The notes below the pieces were generated by a model. It searched no databases. It was not told where the DNA came from and worked only from the letters and a program-made list of their open reading frames with translations. This document shows positions 11,500 through 20,670 of a DNA stretch of 64,000 bases, piece after piece. Every line of letters starts with the position of its first letter. Within the stretch, counting starts at the first letter, position 1. This stretch comes from Hetaerina americana. Taxonomy: Eukaryota > Arthropoda > Insecta > Odonata > Calopterygidae. The position numbers and the translations under genes were made by a program. The stretch spans positions 3,793,905 to 3,857,904 of the forward strand of contig JAKTNV010000007.1 in the NCBI GenBank assembly GCA_022747635.1. Reading direction: 5' to 3'.

Positions 11500-11984
11500 T
11501 AGAACCCTGCAAGCTACCGCTAGGGTGTGTGGCGGCGGGTGATTACACACCAAACTACTTTTGACTTAAAATACCTTTCCCTCCTACCGTGGTCGAACAA
11601 TATTATTCTGATCCCCTCTCGTTCGTGGAAAAAACAACATCTTAAATGTATCTGTTCTCCACTTAATCCCTCATATTGTATTGACATGATGACTTCTACC
11701 GTATTACGATGGGACTTATAAAACATTGTCGTCATCACTGCTAATGAGACGCTGCTCCAATGTATGCAAGAGATTTAATCTGTAATTTAAGCTTCGTTCC
11801 ATTGAGTGATTCCCAGCCTAGCTCCTCGAATATTTTGGATGCGCTACTAAGTTTATCACAACAACACGTTTTGCAAATCTAGCTCCTCTCCTCTGCGGCA
11901 TTTAATTCAACTTCATGAGATTCCCATACATATACCTGCAGCATATTCCAAATGAGGCCTAACCAACGACAGGTAACATTTTCA
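11500..11984 (-). pseudogene. CR1-like relic, RT C-terminus and 3' end
   Basis: The minus strand reads a decayed RT C-terminal region (motif like RPHLEYAAGI, then LGWESLNGTKL-like) from about 11,975 to 11,770. The 3' segment ends in CCGCCACACACCCTAGCGG and TAGCTTGCAGGGTTC at 11,505-11,540. The segment around ACAATATTATTCTGATCC and ATTGACATGATGACTTCTAC (11,597-11,700) is shared with the fragment at 41,507-41,710, so both belong to the same subfamily. Confidence 0.6.
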
Positions 11985-12516
11985 TCATCTACATCTACAT
12001 CTACATAATACCCCGCAAGCCGCCGCAAGGGCGTGTGGCGGGGGGTGTTAGGTCACCAACCGTAAAAAAGAAAAATACCACATGCAAAAAAAACAACACG
12101 GAAAATAACACCCACAGCAGCGCACACACTCATGCAAAAATCCCTTCATCCAATACTCATGCAAACACATAAACCGAAAAAAACAACTAAAAAACTGCAC
12201 CCCATGATGCAGCACGAAAGACATCCTACAACACGGAAGCCAGGACACAACAAGCAAGAAATTGAAACATCACTACCACATGAAAATGCACCACGAAACA
12301 CTCTACCCCCAAAGAGTCTCTAAATGGCAGGGAATGCGACCCAACGTTGCAGGTAGCAGGAATTTGCCCCCGCGGAGAGGGACGAGGGATTGAAAGGGAG
12401 ACTTAAAAACAGATGAACGGAACACGAATGAGGTCATTCGGAAAGAATGGGTTATTATAGCAAAACACATATGGTTAGTGGAAGAGCATGTATTTAAATA
12501 CAACTAATTATTTTTT
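11985..12516 (-). mobile_element. CR1-associated ~530-bp repeat, copy 1 (3'UTR or non-autonomous element)
   Basis: This is minus orientation. The 5' boundary is AAAAAATAATTAGTTG at 12,516 and the 3' end is GGCGGCTTGCGGGGTATTATG followed by (TAGATG)n at 11,985. It lies directly downstream of the intact CR1 ORF2 and supplies that frame's last three codons and stop. A copy at 48,735-49,255 begins at the same 5' base and has its own target duplication. Either this is the 3'UTR of the CR1 family or a discrete non-autonomous unit that uses CR1 machinery. The shared 5' boundary favours the latter. Confidence 0.7.
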
Positions 12517-15368
12517 AGACGCTGAGGGTGGCAAGTGGAATTTTTGCTATCTATAACCCTGCAGTTGCTATCCCGTATTGTCCGTGGGAAGAAGGAGTCC
12601 TTGAGTCGGCTAGTTCTGGCATCTATTTCCCGAATTTTATATGCATGATCCAAGCGACTAATGTATGTAGGAGTACGAATAATTTGCGAGACCTCGGTGC
12701 TGAAACATGCGGATCTAAATTTATTTAATAATTTCAATCTTGCATTGAATCGTCTCTCAGCCAATGATTCCCACCCCAAATCCATGAGCATTTCGGTGAC
12801 GCTTTGCGTTTTATCGTAGGAATTTTTTACAAAACGGGCTGCCCGGCGTTGAACCTTCTCAATTTCCCGAATGAGACCTTTTTCACTCGGATCCCACACG
12901 CTGCATGCGTATTCTAAATGAGGCCTTACAAGAGCGTGGTAACAACGTTCCTTGACCTTCGAGTCACTTTTGCCGACAATGCGTCTAATGAATCCCAATT
13001 TTTTATATGCTTGACCGCAGACTTTACGTATGTGAGTCCCCCAAGTTAAGTCTTTGGTGAATGTGACACCTAGGTATTTTACCGTATCAACTACTGCTAG
13101 GTCACCTCCAGCTAATTTGTAAGCAAATCCCGTTGATCTTTTAAAGAAATTTACCACTGAACATTTATTATAATTTAGAGTCAATCCCCAGTTAGAACAC
13201 CATTTAGTAATGCAATCTAAATCCTGCTCTAGAATAAAACGATCCTCATCCTCAGATATCTCCCGATAGATCACCGTGTCATCCGCGAACATCCTAATTT
13301 TACTTTTCACTTCGCGGTTCAAATCGTTAACAAAAATCAAGAAAAGCAACGGCCCGATCACACTTCCCTGAGGTACCCCCGACGTGACTCGAACGCTGTC
13401 GGAACTAGCGCCATCAAGGACTACCCTCTGTTCCCGCTCTGAAAGAAAATCTTTAACCCAACTTATGGCGCCCTTGTTTATACCCGCGACCTTTAATTTA
13501 TGAATGAGTTTACCGTGTGGGACCTTATCAAATGCCTTTTGAAAATCTAAGAATATGGCATCCACTTGCCTACCTCTCTCGCCCGATAAAAGTAAATCAT
13601 GTGTAAATAATCCTAATTGGGTTTCGCAGGAGCGGGTTTTCCTGAATCCGTGTTGATTGTCACTTAAAAAGTTAATATTGTCAAGGTGTCTCATTATTGA
13701 ACTGACAATTATGTGCTCTAAGATTTTGCAACAGATAGAAGTGAGAGATATAGGTCTGTAATTACTGGGATCCTCCCTGTCACCACCTTTAAAAATAGGC
13801 GTTATTTGCGCGGTTTTCCAAATCTTAGGTACTTTGCACTCTGTGAGGGATTTGTTAAATATAAATTCAAGGTACGGGGCAATGTTTGGAGCTAAATGTT
13901 TTATCACCCTAGCTGGTATATTTTCGGGACCCGGGGATTTGTTGGGTTTAATCTCGTTAAGCAATTTTAGAATTCCTTGTTGGTCCACTGTTATTTTTTC
14001 CATGGGTGGAGTATGTATTGTTTCTTGGAGATATGCGGTGGCAACATCATTCGAGAAAACGCTTTGGAAGAATGAATTTAAGATGTTAGCTTTATCCTCA
14101 CTGTCTGTATGAATTATATTGCTACAATCCCTTAAGCAAGCCACGGTTTGTTTACTCCCATTTACTTCCCTAACATATGACCAGAAAGCTTTGGGGTCAG
14201 TGTCCAAGTGCTCGCAAAGTACTTTGCGTTTAAAGTCCAGTAAAGCGCTACGTAATTGTGTTTTGGTTTCAATTTTGGAGGATCTATATGTGTCCCATAA
14301 TTGTTTATTCTCAGGGGATGATGTGTTCACGCCTGCCCTCTTTACCCTAGAGTGTAGCATTCTCTGCTTTCGAAGGGCTTTTCTAACGTCTTTATTGTAC
14401 CACCTGGGGTCGCGATTTGCTATAACGTATTTTATAGGTATGAAATCTACGATTCCTTTTTGCATGATATTGACAAATTCTGTCCAAGTTTCTTCCACGT
14501 TGACATGACTTAAGCGGGTTTTGAACTCGGGTAGTGAAGAGTTTAATTGATTGGCAAAAGATTCAAAGTCTGCTTTATGGTAATTATAAATTTTTCTTTT
14601 TGGTTTAATGATCTTTTTTATTTCTATGTCCAAGTGGACATTAATTGCTTTATGGTCACTCAAGCCCTCATCAGTTGATACACTAATAATACGTTCAGCC
14701 GTGTTTGTAAGAAATAGATCCAATATGTTCTTTCCACGGGTGGGCATGCGTACTGCTTGATGGAGGGAGTTTCTTTGAACCAATTTTATCATGGAATTGC
14801 AAGATTCGCGATCGCGGGTCCCAGATTTGACGATATTGTTGTCCCAATCTATACCAGGGAGATTAAAGTCGCCACCAATTATGTTTATGCTGTTATTATA
14901 TTTACGTGTAAAATTGTAAATTTGATCGTTGAGGGTGTGAAGTGTTTTAAAATCTGAGTCTGGAGGTCTGTAGAAAGAGCATAAATTTATGTTGGGTTGA
15001 TTGGTCCGTATTAAGGTGCACCAAACACTTTCTATGTTATTATTTTCAAATGAAACTTGTCTGCTTTCAAAATGACTTTTAACTGCCACGAAAACCCCTC
15101 CTCCGGGTCTTGTATCTCTATCGTGTCGGTAAACTTTGAAATCTATTGGGAAAATTTCTTGGTCGTTTATGTCATTGCACAGCCAACTCTCTGTGCCTAA
15201 TACTATATCAGCGGAATGAGTTTGGATTAAGTGTTCTAGATCCGCTGATTTGTTCTTGAGGCTTCTGCAATTTATAACAAGTATAGTTAAATTATTTTGA
15301 TGTTGAATAACGTCCTTATTTGTGCCTGACTGTATTTTAGGACGCCTTTGTGGGGAAGTGCATGTCAC
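12504..15368 (-). CDS. CR1-like ORF2: endonuclease / reverse transcriptase (954 aa)
   Basis: This is the enzyme of a CR1/L2-type non-LTR retrotransposon. It nicks target DNA and copies the element RNA by target-primed reverse transcription. Residues about 28-250 form an exonuclease/endonuclease/phosphatase domain: TES at 59-61, GGDFNLP at 165-171 and SDH at 237-239. Residues about 455-780 form the RT: KSPGPENIP, YRPISL, DFQKAFDKVPHG, SGVPQGSVIGP and FADD at 694-697. The C-terminus has the CR1-type RPHLEYACSVWDP and LGWESLAERRF blocks. The frame is unbroken over its whole length, unlike every other non-LTR copy here. The last codons (KNN and stop) fall in the neighbouring repeat, so the native C-terminus may differ slightly. 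ORF1 lies 107 bases upstream on the same strand. Confidence 0.93.
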   Translation of the reverse strand: MTCTSPQRRPKIQSGTNKDVIQHQNNLTILVINCRSLKNKSADLEHLIQTHSADIVLGTESWLCNDINDQEIFPIDFKVYRHDRDTRPGGGVFVAVKSHFESRQVSFENNNIESVWCTLIRTNQPNINLCSFYRPPDSDFKTLHTLNDQIYNFTRKYNNSINIIGGDFNLPGIDWDNNIVKSGTRDRESCNSMIKLVQRNSLHQAVRMPTRGKNILDLFLTNTAERIISVSTDEGLSDHKAINVHLDIEIKKIIKPKRKIYNYHKADFESFANQLNSSLPEFKTRLSHVNVEETWTEFVNIMQKGIVDFIPIKYVIANRDPRWYNKDVRKALRKQRMLHSRVKRAGVNTSSPENKQLWDTYRSSKIETKTQLRSALLDFKRKVLCEHLDTDPKAFWSYVREVNGSKQTVACLRDCSNIIHTDSEDKANILNSFFQSVFSNDVATAYLQETIHTPPMEKITVDQQGILKLLNEIKPNKSPGPENIPARVIKHLAPNIAPYLEFIFNKSLTECKVPKIWKTAQITPIFKGGDREDPSNYRPISLTSICCKILEHIIVSSIMRHLDNINFLSDNQHGFRKTRSCETQLGLFTHDLLLSGERGRQVDAIFLDFQKAFDKVPHGKLIHKLKVAGINKGAISWVKDFLSEREQRVVLDGASSDSVRVTSGVPQGSVIGPLLFLIFVNDLNREVKSKIRMFADDTVIYREISEDEDRFILEQDLDCITKWCSNWGLTLNYNKCSVVNFFKRSTGFAYKLAGGDLAVVDTVKYLGVTFTKDLTWGTHIRKVCGQAYKKLGFIRRIVGKSDSKVKERCYHALVRPHLEYACSVWDPSEKGLIREIEKVQRRAARFVKNSYDKTQSVTEMLMDLGWESLAERRFNARLKLLNKFRSACFSTEVSQIIRTPTYISRLDHAYKIREIDARTSRLKDSFFPRTIRDSNCRVIDSKNSTCHPQRLKNN

Positions 15369-15475
15369 ATGTCTTTCTAAATCAATGTCAGTGTTGTCGG
15401 TGACTTTTATATTTTTATAAATAATATTTTACGCGCTATCCCCAGATGTTACTGACCCACTAAGTGACCTGCCCT

Positions 15476-16552
15476 CTATCCTAAAAAAGGCCTACAGTGG
15501 TCGAGTATCCTATCCGCTACCTTACTCGCCGCTTCCGCCGTGTAATGGACCCCAGATCGGTTAAGGGGAGTCCTGCAAGATCGGAGGGTTGGTCTCAGGT
15601 CGACGAAGGAGGCTCCTATGTCCGAGCAGAATCTCGATAGTCTCTGGTTTATGCCTTCCACTCGGCTCCAAACCAGAGACCCGCGATCCTCCCTCGGAAC
15701 GATGCTGCAGACCGTTAGTCCCAGCCGAACCCCCTCGACGCCCTGGACCCGCTTCACCTCGGAGCTCAGTTCCCTAAGGGAACGGAGGACCTCCTCGGAT
15801 CCACGGTCCGTGACGTCGTTGGTGCCCACATGGGCCACGACCTGCAGCCTAGAGCACTTCGTGCCTTTGACCGCCGCCTCGATTGCCTTCGTCACCTGAG
15901 GGACTCCTCCGTCTGGTATACACCAGGCGGTCACCCGTTGATCGGAGCCTACGCGGCGCGCCCTTTCCCTCAATGGAACCATTACACGACGGACATTCGA
16001 GCTACCTATTACTACAACTCCCTCCCTTCCCGTTCCCTGACGTCTTACCCTAGGCAGTGCCCTCGGAGTAGGGATAGGGGCTGCAGGTACGGTGGTGCTG
16101 TCACCCGACAGCACCTGGTACCTGTTGGAGACGGGGATGGTATCTGCCTCCGCAGAGTCCAATCCACGCCGCAGCGTTACCTTCCCCTTGCCCCGAGAGA
16201 CGACCCTCCAATCGTCCGACCTACGGACGTGAGACACTCCCTCGTTGGGAGATGGGACACGGGGTAGGTCTCTAATCGCCCAGCCACGTGTTGCATTCGG
16301 ACGAGTCCGTGCACCCATATGGGCGTGGCGGGTTTTCGTATTCCCACCCCGAGCACCATCTCTCCTGAGGGGAGTCCTCCGGCCAGCGATCTCCGATCGA
16401 AGCTCCCGCACCATTCTCTCCAGCATGACAATACGGGCCCTTAAAGCCGCGCATTCGCCAGTGCCTTCGAGCATGGCAACAGGGGACCTAGATGTAGCCA
16501 TCCTAATTAAACTGCAACAAATCATCATCAACATCTTTAACATTTTCATCAC
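15476..16552 (-). CDS. CR1-like ORF1 with SGNH/GDSL esterase-like domain (358 aa)
   Basis: This is the first frame of the same element. ORF1 proteins of CR1 elements bind the element RNA, and many carry an esterase-like domain of the SGNH fold. Residues about 35-58 are coiled-coil-like. An Arg/Gly-rich middle follows. Residues about 178-358 carry the SGNH blocks: GSSNVR at 183-188 in place of GDS, GG at 215-216, HVGTND at 241-246, and GVHYT with His336. The Asp expected a few residues before this His reads Asn331. No CCHC knuckle is visible. The true start may be Met18 or Met27 instead of the hydrophobic MMKMLKMLMM leader. A truncated close relative lies at 47,180-47,824. Confidence 0.85.
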   Translation of the reverse strand: MMKMLKMLMMICCSLIRMATSRSPVAMLEGTGECAALRARIVMLERMVRELRSEIAGRRTPLRRDGARGGNTKTRHAHMGARTRPNATRGWAIRDLPRVPSPNEGVSHVRRSDDWRVVSRGKGKVTLRRGLDSAEADTIPVSNRYQVLSGDSTTVPAAPIPTPRALPRVRRQGTGREGVVVIGSSNVRRVMVPLRERARRVGSDQRVTAWCIPDGGVPQVTKAIEAAVKGTKCSRLQVVAHVGTNDVTDRGSEEVLRSLRELSSEVKRVQGVEGVRLGLTVCSIVPREDRGSLVWSRVEGINQRLSRFCSDIGASFVDLRPTLRSCRTPLNRSGVHYTAEAASKVADRILDHCRPFLG

Positions 16553-16569
16553 ATTTACCCAGTACTCTT

Positions 16570-16800
16570 AGAATAAATCCTAATTATTTCTTGGCTTGAC
16601 CACATGTTCCCCGTATGTGAGTGTTTCACCTAGAAGGGGTTGTGATTGAGTGGGTGAGCAACGCCTAGGTATTTGATCGAGTCTACACCACATTCCATTT
16701 CGGTGTTCCCGATGCAGAAGGCGTTCGGGAGAGAATTGATCTTTCTTCAGAAATTCATCCCTAGGTTTAGGTCGGTTTCCACCTGGCTGGGTAGGTAGTC
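16570..16800 (-). pseudogene. CR1-like RT fragment
   Basis: On the minus strand, pieces like VDSIKYLGVAHPLNH and HIRGTCGQAKK (about 16,600-16,690) match the post-RT region of CR1 ORF2 (VDTVKYLGVTF and HIRKVCGQAYK in the intact copy). It is short, frameshifted, and abuts the 5' end of the intact element. Confidence 0.5.
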
Positions 16801-19800
16801 GTATACTGGGGGCATGCGAATATTTAAAAGAGGTGAATAGTTTTGTAAACTAAGTATTTTATTACAAAACTTATGATGAGCTGGTCATTTCACAATTTAA
16901 AATTATCCCAGGAAGTCCAGCTTCCGCCTTTCATCACAAATGAAACAAAATCGCTAATGGTCAAAAACGCTAAAATGATCGCAGGTGTCTTGCTAAGACA
17001 GGTGCCATGTCACGTTTCATATACCGAATTACAGCTTCATTTGTTCCAATATTGATAATTCTGCGAATCGGACGGTATATTTGCCATTTTACCCATCAAA
17101 CTTGAGAATATGTGCATATTTTAATGCACCAGTATTCGCATTTTTGTTTTCTTATAGTAATAATGCGCCGAACCAACGCCAAGTCACACCGGATTTGCTC
17201 CACGCGAAAGAGGCAGTTGGTTCCTCCAGGCGAAGGCTGGCAGCCAAACGTCGGTCAAAATAAACGGCGAATGTGGTTTCGGGACAGAGAGCTGTCAAAT
17301 CGTGTTAACCACAAGGCATCGGACAGAACGGCAAGTTTGCCGTCAAATCAGCTTGCGTTCATCACGTTCGAACGGGAAAATACTGATGCCATTGAAAATG
17401 GAGGGGAGGCGATGATAGCTTTGAGGGTGGAAGACTTCGCTATTTACTGGAGGGGTTCCCCTGGTTTTCATTCACCGGGATCAACCCCGGCTATTGCCCG
17501 AGGTAAGGGATTCCCCCGGCAAGGACGAAAGGTTGCTTGCAGCGAGCGGGCACCGGAAGATTGCGGCCCCGCGGAATGCCCCCCTTCCCTCCCCGGCCTT
17601 TTATCCTCGAATCTCCCCTATTTCCCTCTCAACGCGTACTTTCCTCTCCATGAACATTTTATCCCATGAACATCTCAGAGGGCATAGGCCATTATGCGGT
17701 CCATACAGTTTTTCCGGGAAATTCACAGGGATTCATAAAAAAAACCAGGCGAGAAAGAATATGCTGCTTGAAAAGGGGAGAAAATGAAGAATTTTAAATT
17801 TTTATATAAATTACACTGAAATGAAACCACAATATCAAAAATGATAAATTTGTTGATTAGAATCGGTTTCAATTTCAGTTTAAGTGGCTTAGAAATATCC
17901 AGTAAACTGAACACGAAAATGCAAGAGTGTACTGATCAAAATAAAATAATCCGAAGGAGTCATATTAACCATGATTGAAGTCGTATGATTCCTAAATTAT
18001 TTCAGAAGTGTACTCTTCCCTCAGATCCCACACGCGCACTTACTCCTGAAAACCCTCGACATTGAATATTTGCAAACCATTTCAGTCTCTTTGGAATGAT
18101 ACTATGAACTTATTCTTGGCCAAATTTTTGAAATGGGACTTAGAAGCAGGCTCGACTCATGAGGTTGATTAACCAAGGATCCCGTGCTGAGGCCAATTTC
18201 ATTTTGAGCCAACCAATCTCAGGAGGACACAGTTGGGGGTCTCCCGACACCCGCGCATCCCTGAGACTGGGAGAATCCCTGAGACGGGGCCAGCCAGATC
18301 TCTTTCAGCGAAGTCTCGCAGCCGGAGCGTCTGGAGGCAACTCTCATTGGCCAAACCTCCGACACACCAAACCGGAGCATTCTCGCATCGCTGCCGTCGG
18401 GACACTTGCACTGACTGCATGACCTCTCAAGGGGAATCGCCATCTGGGCGAATGCCCGTATTCGGGGACCCTTCTCCATTTGACTGACCATAGAATTCCC
18501 TTTCTAATTCTCATTCATTTGCATCACCCAATACATGAAGATGCTCTTTTAGAAAATGGATTGCATCCCTTTCCTCGTCGATTCCGGTCCCACACTGTTT
18601 CACGTCCGCAGCTTTAAAATGGGAAGAGTCCTAGAGGGCGTCTCTCATTGATGTTCTTAGAATTCCGAGTTCCTCCCCCCCCCCAGCCCCCCTCCATGCA
18701 TCCAATCATTCATTCTTCGCAATCACACCATCTTACCACTACACTCACCACGGAAGTAATTCGATCCGATTCCCATTCGCTTTCTCATTAACCACGGCTC
18801 CGATCGCTCGGGAAGATCGTCGCTGGCTCCATTCCCATGGCATCAGGAGCGACTGTTTGGAAGAGGCCGGATGCAGGTCGGATGCTGAGAGGAGGCACCC
18901 GGCTCGTCGGGGAGAATCGCACCCATCACAGGGGGCGTCGCCGGACGCGTTCACCCTTGGGCTCTTCATTAACGCCCTTCTTACCCCTCCACCCCCCCCC
19001 CCTCGGGGATGGATTGGGTAAAAGCTAAGCTCCGCATCGGGTACTGGCGCTGAAAAATATGGATCACCCCGTCGGAGGAAAATCAGGAGTCCTGAGCCAA
19101 AGAAACGTTCAGCGGCTGGGACCGCGGGGATCACGGCGGAAGGGAAGGGGGGGTGAGGTCATGACGAGCAAGTTCCCCCCCCCCCACGCGGGAGGAGACC
19201 AATGCCATCGATTTCCGGGAGGAAACTCTACTTGGGCCCCTCGCCATTTCTAAGGCCTATTCCCCCAAGTCCCGATGCCAGTCTGAGAGGAGTGTCAATC
19301 GCCGTGTGTAATGAATCTGACGGAGCGGCAATTGGGAACACGACACACCCTTCCCGGACAAAATAGACTGAGAAATGGCCGGGGAAGTAAAGGGTAGAGC
19401 CAATGAGGGCCTGTTTGGAGTAATCAAGGGCAGCTACGAGGGTGACAGATTGCCGAAGGGGTGCGGATTGACTGGAATAGGGAATAAAACGTGGATCGAG
19501 ACATGTGAGAACTCCGGACTCGGTGTTTACTGAGTCCAATTAGAATTTAGGTAGAAAAGAAACGAAACATGTCAAATGATTCAGATAATAAAACGAAGGA
19601 AAGGTCAACGAGCGATAGTGTATGATGTTGGTGAAATCGGAGGGATTTGAGAGCGTGGAGTGGACCAAATCGTTCCGGGTGCTGGAAGGCCTCGCCACGG
19701 ATTTAAAGTACAGACGAATAATCTGCCAACGAAACAAGAACCTTAAACACCCTTCCTCTCCCTTGTCCCTTATGCTTATCCCATCTGGTGCTATGCATAC

Positions 19801-19963
19801 CCTGTCGCACCATTTCTTGGTGTATTTCGGGTTATTAATGTAGATGCTGATGAACAATGTCGCCACAATGCGAAAAAGGACGAATGATCGGAAGGACGGG
19901 AATGAAATCTCTCGGCAACACTCATCGATATACACTCGGAAGAGTCGAAAAACGGAGCACAAG

Positions 19964-19965
<2 letters not shown>
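16801..19965. other. anonymous sequence, no recognised gene
   Basis: The first half is AT-rich. 18,200-19,200 is GC-richer and contains C and G homopolymer runs. The longest open frame (17,112-17,669 plus, 185 aa) has no recognisable domain. I see no transposon ends. Confidence 0.4.

Positions 19966-20018
<53 letters not shown>
19966..20018. repeat. (TA)n microsatellite
   Basis: A pure TA dinucleotide array of about 53 bases. It interrupts open frames on both strands, which therefore encode meaningless Tyr-Ile repeats. Confidence 0.95.
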
Positions 20019-20024
<6 letters not shown>

Positions 20025-20029
20025 AAATT

Positions 20030-20290
20030 AATGTGATCCGGCTGGCAGACGGCAGCGCAGAAGTAGCATAGGCCAGAAGTATCACGTCGTCCAAATGACC
20101 AGGTTCATTTTCAATACGTTGCCAAACTTCTATTGAAATTTCGGCTCCGTTGGTTTTTCGCGACACGGTCGGCGCACAATAACTGACGTCCTGTCGCTTC
20201 CACAGCTCGGAGAGAGCACTGAGACCGGTTTCGCGGCAAAGCTTAGCGCGCCCCCCCACCTACTCCAAGGGGTTCGATCTCACTCCAACC
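20030..20290 (-). repeat. unclassified dispersed repeat, copy 1
   Basis: On the minus strand this segment shares blocks with 53,990-54,180 (plus): CTTGGAGTAGGTG, AGCTTTGCCGC, ACCGGTCTCAGTGCTCTCC, GCAGGACGTC-like and CGTATTGAAAATGAAC. Its translation contains LCRETGLSAL and a similar peptide is found in the second copy, so both may descend from a coding element. I do not recognise the family. A (TA)n array lies at its 3' side and mariner copy 1 starts about 185 bases beyond its 5' side. Confidence 0.55.
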
Positions 20291-20670
20291 ACTAGTAGCG
20301 GCGAGGGAAGTTTTTTAGGAAGAGGGAAGAAGAATTACTATTGGAACGCACCCTTTGTGATAGAAAAGACGACCGAGTGTTCAGTCGAGAAAAAGAATTA
20401 TGGAACACGTTGGGGGTAAAGTGGAACCATGTGGGTTGATCACGCCTTGAGAAAATGGATTCGTCAGGGATAAACAGGGTTCGTCCGGAAAATAAGTGTA
20501 CTGATTTTTTCCCGCCGCTCCAGGCGCGCCCAGCACCGCTCTGACGGGCTGCGATTGGAGGGGGGTATGTTGGCAAGCGACGCTGAAAAAGGCAGTCGGC
20601 TCTGAGCTGTGGTGTAGTGAGGAGCTCTGTTAACGCGAACCTCCACGCTCGACCCACGTCACGGAACGCG

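Noticed and set aside
19540..20259. 239-aa minus-strand open frame
   Set aside because: It reads through a (TA)n microsatellite as a Tyr-Ile repeat and joins unrelated sequence on both sides; only the LCRETGLSAL part, shared with a second copy, is informative and is reported as a repeat.
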